A stretch of DNA of 64,000 nt from Ignavibacteriales bacterium (GTDB taxonomy: Bacteria; Bacteroidota; Ignavibacteria; Ignavibacteriales; SURF-24): assembly GCA_026390815.1 (NCBI GenBank), contig JAPLFH010000007.1, positions 186,001 to 250,000 of the forward strand, in the 5' to 3' direction. Made by a program: the position numbers and the translations under genes. Positions 24,522-33,878 of the stretch are shown here, piece by piece (position 1 is the first letter of the stretch; every line of letters starts with the position of its first letter). Under the pieces are notes generated by a model that saw only the letters and a program-made list of their open reading frames with translations, searched no databases and had not been told where the DNA came from.

Positions 24522-27500
24522 ATGAAATTCATTACTCTAATAATTTTCATTGCTTTTTCTTCTCAAGTTCAATTCTATGCACAACAACCATATAGTTCAA
24601 TATCAGGTTATATTTTTGATAAATCGTCTATGAAGGAATTGTCAAATGTAAACGTTTTTATTTCAGGTACTGATATTGGTATAACCACTGATAATAAAGG
24701 TTATTATGAAATACAGACGATTCCAACTGGTAGGCAGAAAATTGTTGTATCTATGATGGGATACGAAACATTTACAACATTTATTGATTTTAGGGAAAAC
24801 GATAATGTTAAATATAATTTTGAAATAACACCACGAATATATGCAATAGAACCAATCGAGATATCCGCTTCGAAACCTGATGAGTGGTTAAAGAATTTGG
24901 AACGGTTTAAAGAAATATTTTTCGCTAATTCAGAGTTTTCTAAAGAATGTAAGATTACAAATGAATCAGCCATAAATTTAAAGTGGATTGATGAAGATAT
25001 ATTGAAAGGTAATAGTGATAGCTTATTAATAATAAACAATGCACTAGGATACAAAGTATTTATTTTGCTTAAAAATTTTACATTTAATAAGAAAACAAAA
25101 GAATACAACTATGCAATCGATACAAAATTTGTTGAAATGGATACAACAGAAAAAGAAATAAAGGCTAATTGGTTTAACAATAGAAAAAATGCATACGAAG
25201 GTTCATTAAAGCATTTTTTAAAATCGTTAGTTGATTCAACCATTGGTAAGGAAGGATTTATAATTTCTATTGAGAGCACTGATAGACCTAACCATTCATT
25301 TAGAGGAATTTCGGATATACATAAGATTATACAAAAAGGTGTGTTGTCCAATGAAAAAATACTGTGTTATAAAGGATATATAAAAGTAAGGCATCAGTTC
25401 GAAGAATCATTTATAAAACTGAAACAGCAGGAAGTTACTTTAGATGAATATGGTAATACTCAAGAGGAATATCCGTTTGAAGTTAGAGGAAATTTCCTGG
25501 ATAGAGGTGTAGCCGAATTACTCCCTAAATATTATAATCCTTCAGAGCGAATAAAAACAGATCAGATAGTTAAAGAAAACCAAAAAACTATAAAGAGCGA
25601 ATCAATAATTCGGAGATCTTTAGAAAATACAAATGCAAATAAAAGCAATATAAAAAATGATTCTGAGGTAAGAGAATCGCTTAAGGATTCAGTTTTGAAA
25701 AATCCAACAGATATAAATCTTCGATTGCTGTACGCAACATCGTTAAAGGGATGTTGTTTAACAAGCGCTGTAAATGAATATCTGGAAATTATAAAAATTG
25801 ATAGCAGTTGTTCAGAAGCATGGTTTAATTTAGGAAAAATAAGGGCAGAAGAGTATAGCGATTTAAAGAGATCAATAAAAAAAATTCAGTTAGATGATGA
25901 AATAGGTTTAGCATTAAAGTTAGAGGATTTAGTATCCCAAATTATTCCGCGGGAAAAAATGGAAATTGAAATTGTACCTCTATCTGAATTTACTATACTA
26001 AATTTTAGAGAACTAAGTAAAGAAAAGTTTGATGAAGCAGAAGTAAGTTTAAAAAAAGCAGTGCAATATGATTCTTTAAAAGTAGAAAATTATCTGGAAT
26101 TATGTTTTCTATATGAAGATGCTGGTGTATATAAAAAGGGTATAGAGGTCTTGGAAAATTTACTAAAAATATATCCTGATATTAAAGATGGGCATCTGTA
26201 TTTAGGATTATTAAAATATAAAACTCGTGATGTAAAGGCAGCACATAAAGAATACAATAAAGCGTTAGAACTTATGAGCGAAGAAGAAAGAAACGATTTT
26301 ATAATTAATTCTGTAAAAAAGTTAGTTGAACCAATTTTTGAAGGTAAAATAGATTCACTTGATAACACAGAGCTTAAAGAAGTTCTAAATAAATTTTGGA
26401 TTTCAGAAGACCCATTATATTTTACAGATTACAATGAACGTTTAATAGAACATTATTCAAGAGTAGTATATGCAAATCTTCGTTTCAGTTATATACAGAG
26501 AAATATACCGGGATGGATGACAGAACGAGGAGAAATATTATTAAGATATGGTGAGCCTCTTTATAAAGTACGCTATCGCCCTCAAATTTCCCTAAAAGGA
26601 TCGCCGGACGGTTTTTTTTCGTCCGAATATTTATTACCGACAGAAGTGTGGTATTATGAAGGGATGGTTTTTAGTTTTACAGATACATTTATGTCTGGTG
26701 AATTTGCATTAACAGTACCATCAAATGGAGATTACAAATCACAATTTGAGATTGATTCAAAATCATTTGCTGCAACACTTAGGAAAAAGAAATTTGAAGA
26801 GTATAAACCGCTTTTTGCATCAAGTTTCAATCTGAGTGTTAGTACGTCTCAATTCAAAACGCTCGAGGATAAAAGTTCAAAGCTAACAGATGTTTATGTT
26901 AACTTTGCTGTGCCTGCATTTGATAAAAAATTTGAAAACCAAAGTATAAAATATAGATGGGGATTATTCTGTTTTGATAGTCTATACAATAAAACTATAG
27001 AAATTAAGGATTCACTTACTATTTCGGATCCTCTCCGGCAAATAAGTATATCGGGTTCTGAGAGTATTTATGTAAACATTAAAAATCTAAAGTTAAAACC
27101 TTCAACAGAAAATATGGCTCTTGAAGTAATAAGATCCTTAGATGAAGCTGTTTCAACAAACCGGGGTCATCTAAAGATAAAGGATTATAATTCAGATAGT
27201 TTGTTAATAAGTGATTTAATTCTTAGTCCCTCCGTAATATTTGGAACAAAGAGTGAGACAGCTATAAATAGAAACGGAATATGGGTATTGCCGAATCCGT
27301 CCGGAATATTTTCGAACAAAGAAAAGGTTCATATATACTTTGAAGTATACAATCTTAAATTAGATCGTAAAGGGTATAACAATTTTGAACAAGAAATAAA
27401 AATTGTCAGGAAGGATGATAATACATCCTTTGTTGGAAAAATATTCGGAGGTGTTATTGAGTTGTTGAAAGGGGGAAAAAGTATAAATAATTCTATTAAG

Positions 27501-27659
27501 ACAAAACAAAATAGAACCCAGGAAAGGAATATACAGGTGTGTTTTCAATTGGATTTAAGTTCTCTTGAAAAGGGCAACTATAATATTGAATTAACTATGA
27601 TGGACAATAATTCTAACCAAGAAGTTGCTACCGAAACTACTTTTACAATAAAAAACTAA
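24522..27659 (+). CDS. Exported GWxTD-domain protein with N-terminal CarboxypepD_reg-like and TPR regions
   Basis: 1045 residues with a signal peptide (about 1-20). Residues 25-110 form a carboxypeptidase-regulatory-like beta-sandwich (ISGYIFDKSSMKELSNVNVF, GITTDNKGYYEI, GRQKIVVSMMGYE), the plug-adjacent domain of many outer-membrane proteins. The middle (about 395-600) has TPR-like helices (DPTD-type repeats, YLELCFLYEDAGVYKKGIEVLENLLKIYPD reads as one). Around residue 664 comes PGWMTERGEILLRYGEP, the signature of the GWxTD domain. The beta-rich C-terminal part is unassigned. It probably sits in the periplasm or outer membrane. ATA and AGA codons look more frequent than in dinB, suggesting recent arrival. 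It is bracketed by dinB and a dinB 3'-end copy. Confidence 0.8.
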   Translation: MKFITLIIFIAFSSQVQFYAQQPYSSISGYIFDKSSMKELSNVNVFISGTDIGITTDNKGYYEIQTIPTGRQKIVVSMMGYETFTTFIDFRENDNVKYNFEITPRIYAIEPIEISASKPDEWLKNLERFKEIFFANSEFSKECKITNESAINLKWIDEDILKGNSDSLLIINNALGYKVFILLKNFTFNKKTKEYNYAIDTKFVEMDTTEKEIKANWFNNRKNAYEGSLKHFLKSLVDSTIGKEGFIISIESTDRPNHSFRGISDIHKIIQKGVLSNEKILCYKGYIKVRHQFEESFIKLKQQEVTLDEYGNTQEEYPFEVRGNFLDRGVAELLPKYYNPSERIKTDQIVKENQKTIKSESIIRRSLENTNANKSNIKNDSEVRESLKDSVLKNPTDINLRLLYATSLKGCCLTSAVNEYLEIIKIDSSCSEAWFNLGKIRAEEYSDLKRSIKKIQLDDEIGLALKLEDLVSQIIPREKMEIEIVPLSEFTILNFRELSKEKFDEAEVSLKKAVQYDSLKVENYLELCFLYEDAGVYKKGIEVLENLLKIYPDIKDGHLYLGLLKYKTRDVKAAHKEYNKALELMSEEERNDFIINSVKKLVEPIFEGKIDSLDNTELKEVLNKFWISEDPLYFTDYNERLIEHYSRVVYANLRFSYIQRNIPGWMTERGEILLRYGEPLYKVRYRPQISLKGSPDGFFSSEYLLPTEVWYYEGMVFSFTDTFMSGEFALTVPSNGDYKSQFEIDSKSFAATLRKKKFEEYKPLFASSFNLSVSTSQFKTLEDKSSKLTDVYVNFAVPAFDKKFENQSIKYRWGLFCFDSLYNKTIEIKDSLTISDPLRQISISGSESIYVNIKNLKLKPSTENMALEVIRSLDEAVSTNRGHLKIKDYNSDSLLISDLILSPSVIFGTKSETAINRNGIWVLPNPSGIFSNKEKVHIYFEVYNLKLDRKGYNNFEQEIKIVRKDDNTSFVGKIFGGVIELLKGGKSINNSIKTKQNRTQERNIQVCFQLDLSSLEKGNYNIELTMMDNNSNQEVATETTFTIKN

Positions 27660-27699
27660 TATCAACAGTAACTGTAAAATTGAAGATTATTTCAATTTT

Positions 27700-27835
27700 A
27701 CTTAAGAAATCTTAATGATTTTGCTGCACAGGAAATTCTTTTTGAAGATGAATAAATTAAAAGGAAAAAAATGTTGAAGGCAATTAATACGCTTAGAGCC
27801 AAATATGGATTCTAGTCAGTACAGGTTGAAATAGT
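27700..27835 (+). pseudogene. Decayed copy of the dinB 3' end
   Basis: The sequence matches 24211-24346 of dinB with about nine mismatches over 136 bp by hand alignment. The copy has in-frame stops (GAA to TAA within GATGAATAAATT, and TCTAG) and no start, so it is not expressed. Together with dinB it brackets the GWxTD gene. Confidence 0.9.
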
Positions 27836-27851
27836 TTAAAGGAATATTTAT

Positions 27852-27882
27852 TTGATATTTCATAAAGATGAGGTTATATTTG
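27852..27882 (+). promoter_or_regulatory. Bacteroidota-type promoter of the trp leader
   Basis: TTG (27852-27854) and TATATTTG (27875-27882) are separated by 20 bp, a close match to TTG-N19/20-TAnnTTTG. The expected start of transcription is about 27888-27890, directly at the leader-peptide ATG (27889), so the leader may be translated without a 5' untranslated region. Confidence 0.6.
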
Positions 27883-27888
27883 CTTCAG

Positions 27889-27975
27889 ATGAAAAAATCA
27901 ATTTATATATTTATTAACGGAAATAATAATTGGGTTTGGTGGTGGAACATCCGTGTTTCTCTATCTGGCGCATGA
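27889..27975 (+). CDS. trpL: Trp leader peptide (attenuation control of trpB)
   Basis: A 28-codon reading frame, too short for usual gene calls. Codons 15-19 read Trp-Val-Trp-Trp-Trp (27931-27945), four Trp codons in five, in a phylum where Trp is rare. It ends in TGA at 27973-27975 inside the first arm of an alternative RNA pairing and is followed by two terminator-like hairpins and then trpB. This is the classic arrangement of a ribosome-stalling attenuator that senses charged tRNA-Trp. Start ATG at 27889; no Shine-Dalgarno at normal spacing, which fits a leaderless start from the promoter at 27852. The function is inferred from architecture. Confidence 0.85.
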   Translation: MKKSIYIFINGNNNWVWWWNIRVSLSGA

Positions 27976-28006
27976 TAGATCCAAAATTATATTAAGCCGT
28001 AGATAG
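27961..28006 (+). promoter_or_regulatory. Antiterminator pairing (segments 2 and 3) of the trp attenuator
   Basis: Segment 2, CTATCTGGC (27961-27969), can pair with segment 3, GCC-GT-AGATAG (27996-28006), 9 bp with a two-base bulge. Segment 2 overlaps the end of the leader peptide, about 16 bases after the Trp codons: a ribosome stalled there leaves it free, and one that reaches the stop codon covers it. Segment 3 is also the 5' arm of terminator 1, so the structures exclude each other. Found by eye. Confidence 0.7.
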
Positions 28007-28030
28007 TGAAACAACTATCTGCGGCTTTTT
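27995..28030 (+). terminator. Attenuator terminator 1
   Basis: AGCCGTAGATAGT pairs with ACTATCTGCGGCT (28014-28026), 13 bp with one G-U, around loop GAAACA, followed by TTTTTAATTTT. The 5' arm is segment 3 of the leader and is captured by segment 2 when the ribosome stalls at the Trp codons. Confidence 0.8.
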
Positions 28031-28036
28031 AATTTT

Positions 28037-28066
28037 AAAGCCGTGGTGTCAATCACGGCTTTTTTT
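28037..28066 (+). terminator. Attenuator terminator 2
   Basis: AAAGCCGTG (28037-28045) pairs with CACGGCTTT (28054-28062), 9 bp, then a run of T. Its 5' arm can instead pair with the 3' arm of terminator 1: GCGGCTTT (28021-28028) with AAAGCCGT (28037-28044), 8 bp with one G-U and an eight-base loop. If segment 3 is taken up by segment 2, both terminators would therefore be disrupted together. Confidence 0.8.
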
Positions 28067-28134
28067 ATGCACATAATAAAGGAAATAGTATTTAACATTA
28101 ACTAATTTTATAACAACCTTTTAGGAGACAAAAA

Positions 28135-29499
28135 ATGCGTGATAACAAATTCACTCTTCATGTTAAAGAGATGCCCGATCACTGGTATAATATTTTACCA
28201 GATCTACCAGTACCACTGGCACCACCAATTCATCCGGGAACTAAACAACCGATAAACCCGGAAGATCTTTCGGCAATTTTTCCAATGGAATTAATTAAAC
28301 AAGAAATGAGTCCGGAAAGATTTATTGAAATTCCCGATGAAGTTTTAGATATTTATTCACTTAGTCGACCTACTCCCGTAATCCGTGCATACAGGCTGGA
28401 AAAGTATCTTGACACACCTGCAAAAATCTATTTCAAATACGAAGGAGCAAATTCCTCTGGCAGTCATAAACTCAATACTTCAATTGCACAGGCTTATTAC
28501 AATAAAAAAGCAGGGATTAAAAAATTAGTAACTGAAACCGGGGCTGGGCAATGGGGCAGCGCTCTTTCGATGGCTTGTAATCATTTCGATTTGGGATGCC
28601 AGGTGTTTATGGTTAAAGTAAGTTTTCAACAAAAACCTTACAGAAAATCATTGATGCAGCTTTATGGTGCAGAAGTAATTCCAAGCCCTTCTGTATTAAC
28701 AAATGCAGGAAGAAATGTATTAGCGCAATTTCCGGATTCACCAGGTTCGCTTGGAATTGCAATAAGCGAGGCAGTTGAAATAGCTGGACAGAGAGAGGAT
28801 ACAAATTATTCACTTGGAAGCGTTCTTAATCATGTTCTCTTACATCAAACGATAATTGGTGAGGAAGCAAAATTACAGATGGAAATGGCAGATGATTATC
28901 CTGATGTTGTAATTGGATGTGTAGGCGGCGGAAGTAATTTTGGTGGAATAAGTTTTTCATTTTTAAGAGATAAGATTAATGGCAACAAAAAGAATTTGGA
29001 AGTAATAGCAGTTGAACCTTCATCTTGTCCAACACTTACTAAAGGAAAATTTGCATATGATTTTGGTGATGAAGCTGGTTTTACACCACTATTAAAAATG
29101 TACACACTTGGGCATAATTTCGTTCCCGCAAAAATTCACGCCGGAGGATTACGCTATCACGGCGCATCACCAATCGTTTCTCACTTATTAGATCTTGGAT
29201 TGATTAAAGCTGAATCTTATTACCAGAAAGAAGTTTTTGAAGCCGCAAAAATATTTGCACAGGAAGAAGGAATTGTTCCTGCACCAGAAAGTGCACATGC
29301 GCTTAAATCAGCCATTGAATATGCAAAGAGATGTAAAGAAAGTGGTGATAAAAAAACTATCCTGTTTAATATGTCGGGTCACGGACTACTGGATCTTGGC
29401 GCTTACGATGCATTCTTAAGAAATGATTTGGAAGATCATGAAATGACCGATGAAGAGATTGCAGGAAATTTGAAAGATTTGCCGCAAGTTGCTGTCTAA
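28135..29499 (+). CDS. trpB: Tryptophan synthase beta subunit, TrpB2 type
   Basis: 454 residues, the length of TrpB2 proteins (about 450, against about 400 for TrpB1). PLP Lys112 lies in [10 protein letters not shown]; the phosphate loop is [11 protein letters not shown] (261-271); [10 protein letters not shown] is the substrate-carboxylate loop. TrpB2 condenses indole with serine and is often encoded apart from trpA, as here. AGGAG at 28123-28127 sets the ATG. Upstream lies a Trp leader and two terminators, showing that the gene is under tryptophan-responsive attenuation; this also supports a real biosynthetic or indole-salvage role. No other trp gene is in the window. Confidence 0.95.
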   Translation: MRDNKFTLHVKEMPDHWYNILPDLPVPLAPPIHPGTKQPINPEDLSAIFPMELIKQEMSPERFIEIPDEVLDIYSLSRPTPVIRAYRLEKYLDTPAKIYFKYEGANSSGSHKLNTSIAQAYYNKKAGIKKLVTETGAGQWGSALSMACNHFDLGCQVFMVKVSFQQKPYRKSLMQLYGAEVIPSPSVLTNAGRNVLAQFPDSPGSLGIAISEAVEIAGQREDTNYSLGSVLNHVLLHQTIIGEEAKLQMEMADDYPDVVIGCVGGGSNFGGISFSFLRDKINGNKKNLEVIAVEPSSCPTLTKGKFAYDFGDEAGFTPLLKMYTLGHNFVPAKIHAGGLRYHGASPIVSHLLDLGLIKAESYYQKEVFEAAKIFAQEEGIVPAPESAHALKSAIEYAKRCKESGDKKTILFNMSGHGLLDLGAYDAFLRNDLEDHEMTDEEIAGNLKDLPQVAV

Positions 29500-29507
29500 A
29501 TTATTAA

Positions 29508-29536
29508 AAATGCCATGTCTTTTTGATGTGGCATTT
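29508..29536. terminator. Terminator between trpB and the convergent T9SS gene
   Basis: AAATGCCA (29508-29515) pairs with TGGCATTT (29529-29536), extendable by G-U pairs, followed by CCCTTTTCTTT on the plus strand and preceded by TTATTAAA, so it may serve both converging genes. It lies nine bases past the trpB stop and ends nine bases before the stop of the minus-strand gene. Confidence 0.65.
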
Positions 29537-29545
29537 CCCTTTTCT

Positions 29546-31765
29546 TTAGCGCAATAAAATCATTTTTTTTGTTTGAATAAAATCTCCTGCTTTTAGCTGA
29601 CAAAAATAAATCCCACTTGGTAAATTGGAAGCATTAAACTCAACTTCATAAACTCCAGCTTGCTTTGCTTCGTTAACAAGAGTTTCTACCTTTCTTCCAA
29701 GTATATCATAAACCTTCAAACTCACAAATCCCAATTTCGTATTCCGAAATTTGATTGAGGTAGTTGGATTAAATGGATTTGGATAATTCTGCGATAAACT
29801 AAACTGATCAGGAATTGTCCCAGTATTTTCTTGAACATTCGTTATAATTCCAAACCACTTTAGAGCCTGTACCTGTGGAGCAGTTTCACTGAAACCGTAC
29901 CAGTACTTAACTGGACTTGAACTTATTGAAAGCGGATCGTACGATAAGAATGCGATTCTATTGCCTGCTGTTAATATTCGATGCGAGGCGCAGGGAACTA
30001 TTTCAACTTTTGATTTTCCTTCTATTCCTCTTGTTTCTACTTTCATATCAGCTTGTACATCCGGTAAAATTTCATAACCGTCAATCCAGTTTTCATAATT
30101 AGAAATTCTTTCTGGGTCGCAGATCATTGAATCGGTTGGTTGAGAATTAAATAAAGAATACAAAGGTCCGCCTAATAATAAACCTTGCTGTGGAAAAACT
30201 CTTGATGGTATTTTTTGACCAGAATTATCTGCATAACTTACATCATTAAAGGAATGAGTAATACCAAGTATGTCATATTCAAATGATCCTTCGGAAAAGG
30301 TTGAATCCTGAAAGCCATATCTTGCACCTAACCACTCCTGTCCTGCCAGAAAATAATTATGATTTGAGTTTACTTTTAGCCATGGAACAATTACAGAGTC
30401 ATTGTAATATCCGGAAGTTGAAGGAACAATTTCCAAGATGTTGTCATAATAATTTACCAACTCAGTAGTAAGTGGTCCGTAACACCAAATATCGTGATCA
30501 AATTGGCGCGGAGTAAAATTAACAAAATCATCGTTACCGAAATATTTTTTACTAATAAAATAATCTGAGAAGAAACTTCCAGGATTATCAAAGACAAGCA
30601 AAGTGTTTACATTAGGTGTTGGAGCAAAAATTAGGTACGTCCAAAAAACAGATCTTGCAAAATTTCCATTATCAAATAATCCCTTAATCCAGTAAGTAAC
30701 TTTAGTATTTGGTGGTTGTCCTGGCAATTTTGCTTTCCAGGTATACTCGCTATCCATTGTCATTGGAATTTCAATCCATTTGTTATTATCATTAATTGAA
30801 TAGATTAAATACACAGTTTTAATTGTATCTGAGCATCCCCAAAAAACTTTGACAGTAACTTCTCTTGGTTCTGTTGAAAGAGTAGATGGTAAACGAGTAA
30901 AATGATTTACATCTGGTGGTTCACAGCCGGTTATATCTATTGCCAAAGCAATATCAAAAGTATATGGTTCAGACCACCAACCCCAAGTGGTAGTGTCTGG
31001 ATGACCGGGTGAAGATTTTTTTCCGTTAGCATAGAATTTAAATCCATTATAACCAGCATCCTTTGAGGAATATACACCAATCTTCATTGTATCTAAAAAC
31101 CAATATATATTTCGTAAAAAGATTCCAAAGATATCTCCAGTTTTTAATTTAGGTTCATAACCCATCCATCCGGTAGTATACCAATCATAGGTTTTCTCAT
31201 TGCCATCATTATGGACCGAAAAAGGTATTTGATCTAACTCCCATAATAGATCACCACAAAAGTACTCCCTGTTATTAAATGGTATCCAAGTTTTTGGTTC
31301 GGATGCCTCTTCCAAAAATGGGTTAATATCATTAAATCCATTTCCCTTTGAAATAAAGTAACCCCACCTTTCTGTATCTGCAGAAATAATTTCGTCTTTA
31401 GTAAGATTCAATTTATATATTTTAATTTCTAGCATATTGAATTCTTCTATACTAGAGCAGTTAAAACCAATTTTTTTTATTATGAAGTTAGCAGGTGCCT
31501 GGAACCATTGCATTATTACATCCTGCCCAGCAAATTTGAAATCAGTATTAAAATTACCGCCAAAACTTCGATAAGATATTGTATCAGTAAATCCAGCAGG
31601 TTGTTTCACTTCACTACTTTTATCTTTTAAGATTTTTTGTGTAGATAGTTTGCTGAGTTGACCATTTGGTTTAAGGATAAATCTTTGCTGTGGAAAAGTT
31701 GAACTAATCAGAATGAAAAAGATTATGAATATTATTTTTTTTGAAGGCATCCCGATCCTCATCAA
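29546..31765 (-). CDS. Secreted protein with T9SS type A sorting domain
   Basis: 739 residues. The signal peptide is best with the start at MPSKKIIFIIFFILISSTFPQ (ATG at 31750), 15 bp inside the longest frame. The C-terminal about 85 residues are a type A sorting domain: SLSQNYPNPFNPTTSIKF, VSLKVYDILGRKVETLV, GVYEVEFNASNLPSGIYF and the end TKKMILLR, so it is exported by the type IX system and anchored or released at the surface. The rest (about 60-640) is beta-rich with Trp/Tyr-rich and Asp-rich loops and no named catalytic domain seen. It is convergent with trpB. Confidence 0.9.
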   Translation of the reverse strand: MMRIGMPSKKIIFIIFFILISSTFPQQRFILKPNGQLSKLSTQKILKDKSSEVKQPAGFTDTISYRSFGGNFNTDFKFAGQDVIMQWFQAPANFIIKKIGFNCSSIEEFNMLEIKIYKLNLTKDEIISADTERWGYFISKGNGFNDINPFLEEASEPKTWIPFNNREYFCGDLLWELDQIPFSVHNDGNEKTYDWYTTGWMGYEPKLKTGDIFGIFLRNIYWFLDTMKIGVYSSKDAGYNGFKFYANGKKSSPGHPDTTTWGWWSEPYTFDIALAIDITGCEPPDVNHFTRLPSTLSTEPREVTVKVFWGCSDTIKTVYLIYSINDNNKWIEIPMTMDSEYTWKAKLPGQPPNTKVTYWIKGLFDNGNFARSVFWTYLIFAPTPNVNTLLVFDNPGSFFSDYFISKKYFGNDDFVNFTPRQFDHDIWCYGPLTTELVNYYDNILEIVPSTSGYYNDSVIVPWLKVNSNHNYFLAGQEWLGARYGFQDSTFSEGSFEYDILGITHSFNDVSYADNSGQKIPSRVFPQQGLLLGGPLYSLFNSQPTDSMICDPERISNYENWIDGYEILPDVQADMKVETRGIEGKSKVEIVPCASHRILTAGNRIAFLSYDPLSISSSPVKYWYGFSETAPQVQALKWFGIITNVQENTGTIPDQFSLSQNYPNPFNPTTSIKFRNTKLGFVSLKVYDILGRKVETLVNEAKQAGVYEVEFNASNLPSGIYFCQLKAGDFIQTKKMILLR

Positions 31766-32039
31766 TATTCTGACTTCAAAATACTCATCTTCTTTATTAA
31801 AGTAAATTTTAAATAAAATTTCTTAGCTCAAAGGACCTAAAATTTCCTTCGTGATTATTTTTCTTGAATTTAGTCGGAAAGATTTTTAGTTTCCATTAGA
31901 ATTAAATAAGAATCTGCTCCTTAAGAGAAAGGTTCTAAAAATTACAACTATACCAACTTACCGGATAATTTTACTTTCCTCAAGATGCAGATAGTTAATT
32001 ATTTCTTAAGAAAGATTTGTAACACGAAAGGAGGATATT

Positions 32040-32333
32040 ATGAAAGCAGGTATTTTCTTTACAGGATCTGGTCCCATTCTCATCCTAACTTCTTACGATT
32101 CTTTAACTAATCCAAATCTGGTTAATAAGCTTTCAGTTAAGGGAATTAAAAAGTTTATCGCTTTTGAAGTTCCTGTTGAAATTGTAAAGGCAAAATACCA
32201 CTCTCATTACGATGTAGTAATGAGTGACATTAAGCAGGAAGATGATTTGCGGGTTATGGATTACGATGGGCATCATGTATATAGTGAGTTTTCTCTTAAA
32301 GAACTCGGAGAACCAGTTTTCTATGAACCGTAG
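32040..32333 (+). CDS. Small conserved protein, function unknown
   Basis: 97 residues: MKAGIFFTGSGPILILTSYD, a strand-turn-strand with 'GSGPIL', then LVNKLSVKGIKKFIAFEVPVEIVKAKY, HYDVVMSDIKQEDDLRVMDYDG and FSLKELGEP. No cysteines, no membrane helix. The AAAGGAGG at 32028-32035 is a strong ribosome binding site, and the coherent alpha/beta pattern argues it is a real gene. I recognise no family name. It is alone on the plus strand between two minus-strand operons. Confidence 0.65.
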   Translation: MKAGIFFTGSGPILILTSYDSLTNPNLVNKLSVKGIKKFIAFEVPVEIVKAKYHSHYDVVMSDIKQEDDLRVMDYDGHHVYSEFSLKELGEPVFYEP

Positions 32334-32472
32334 CTGTTAATTGGTTTTAATTCTTTGGCAAAAATTCAGAATCGGAGAAATGGTAAAACGGAGAATGGGC
32401 GAATCGGAGAGTTTGTATACCTGAAGGTATGATTGGTGATCACCGTTTCCCCGGATCCCGGTTCTGAAATGT

Positions 32473-33774
32473 TTAGTTCTTTGCAATAATTTCACCACTC
32501 AACCTTAACAATTCAACCTCGGCATACTTTGCAGAATATTGCGCTGAAACTAATCTTGTCTGCGAATCGAGCAAAGCCCTTTGTGCTTCCCGCAATTCTA
32601 GCGGTGAGTATGATCCGTTGCGGAAGCGTTCCATAGCTATATCTGCATTCTGCTTAGCCACTGCCAAATTTTCTTCTTCAAGTTTAACCAAAGTTAAACC
32701 ATTTTTGAAATTCAGATATTCCTGTTCGAAGTTAGCTTCAACACTATTTTTAATAGAATTAAATTGCAGTTCACTATTCATCAAATCGATGTTCGCATTT
32801 TCAATTTGCCTTCTTGTGTTCAGTCCGTTAAAAAGATTTAGTGAAAAATTCAATCCGTATGTAAAGCCCTGGTTTTGATTTAGTTTGTAGAGTCCTGCCT
32901 GGTAATCGAAACGGCTAAAGTTATAATTGATGAAAGCTCCAACTTGCGGATACAATTGAGATCTTATTCCATTTAAATTAAGAGAGGCAATTTCTCTGTT
33001 CTTATCTGCAATTCTTAATTCATTATTCCTGGCAAGGGTTTTATTCTTCAGATCATCATAAGAAAAATTATTATGATTAACGATAGAATCTTTAATTACA
33101 AAATCAGTATTCGCGTTCCTAGCTAACAACTTATTAAGCGTAACTTTTGCATTGGATAACGAAATTTGTTGTTTTAAAAGATTAGAACTATCAGCATTCA
33201 AATCAACTTTTGCCTGAAGAAGCTCAATCCTGGAAGCTGATCCAATTTTAAATTTATCGCCTGCAATTTTCACTCTCTCACCCGAAATTTCAATCGCATC
33301 TTTTATGGCGTTAATCGAATGTTGTATGCTTACAATATTGTAATAATTTTGAATAATCAAAGCAATATTGTTTTCAATTTCAATCCTTGTGTTTAACTCT
33401 CCGACTTCACGGAATTGTTTTAATCTGCTATATGAAATGAACATGTTAAAGCCATCAAATAACGTCCAGTTAAGTGCAATACCAGCAATTTTGGAATCTG
33501 TTTCCGCACTCGATCGGTTGATGCTTCTGCCATCAGAATATTCCTGTTTTGTATCTGCTTTACTTTTACTAATAGAACCAGTTGCATCAAGTTTTGGTAG
33601 AAACCCAGCATTTCCTAAAGAATAATTATTAGAATCAATGCTTGCTTCATTTCTTGCAATTTGGATTTGGTAGTTATTTTGCAATCCAAGCTGGATAGCT
33701 TTTTCAAGTGTAAGAACTTTCTGAGAGAACAATGATGATGAAATGAAAATGAACAAAATTATTTTTCTGAACAT
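32473..33774 (-). CDS. TolC-family outer-membrane efflux protein
   Basis: 433 residues from the chosen start at 33774, giving signal peptide MFRKIILFIFISSSLFSQ; the longest frame begins 33 bp upstream but lacks a signal. It has two halves of long alpha-helical hairpins (LEKAIQLGLQNNYQIQIARNE and LNGIRSQLYPQVGAFINY) with the beta-strand repeats FQLNWTLFDGF/LNFSLNLFNGL that mark OEP proteins. It forms the outer-membrane duct of a tripartite pump. It is the last gene of the minus-strand operon with the RND pump and adaptor (104 bp after the pump). Confidence 0.92.
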   Translation of the reverse strand: MFRKIILFIFISSSLFSQKVLTLEKAIQLGLQNNYQIQIARNEASIDSNNYSLGNAGFLPKLDATGSISKSKADTKQEYSDGRSINRSSAETDSKIAGIALNWTLFDGFNMFISYSRLKQFREVGELNTRIEIENNIALIIQNYYNIVSIQHSINAIKDAIEISGERVKIAGDKFKIGSASRIELLQAKVDLNADSSNLLKQQISLSNAKVTLNKLLARNANTDFVIKDSIVNHNNFSYDDLKNKTLARNNELRIADKNREIASLNLNGIRSQLYPQVGAFINYNFSRFDYQAGLYKLNQNQGFTYGLNFSLNLFNGLNTRRQIENANIDLMNSELQFNSIKNSVEANFEQEYLNFKNGLTLVKLEEENLAVAKQNADIAMERFRNGSYSPLELREAQRALLDSQTRLVSAQYSAKYAEVELLRLSGEIIAKN

Positions 33775-33878
33775 TGCACTTATCCGATTTATATAAAATA
33801 TTAACAAACTAATTTACGCAGATGAATTTGATTTTTATTATCACTTTAAATTGTTAATAGACTCAATTACTGTAGCTA

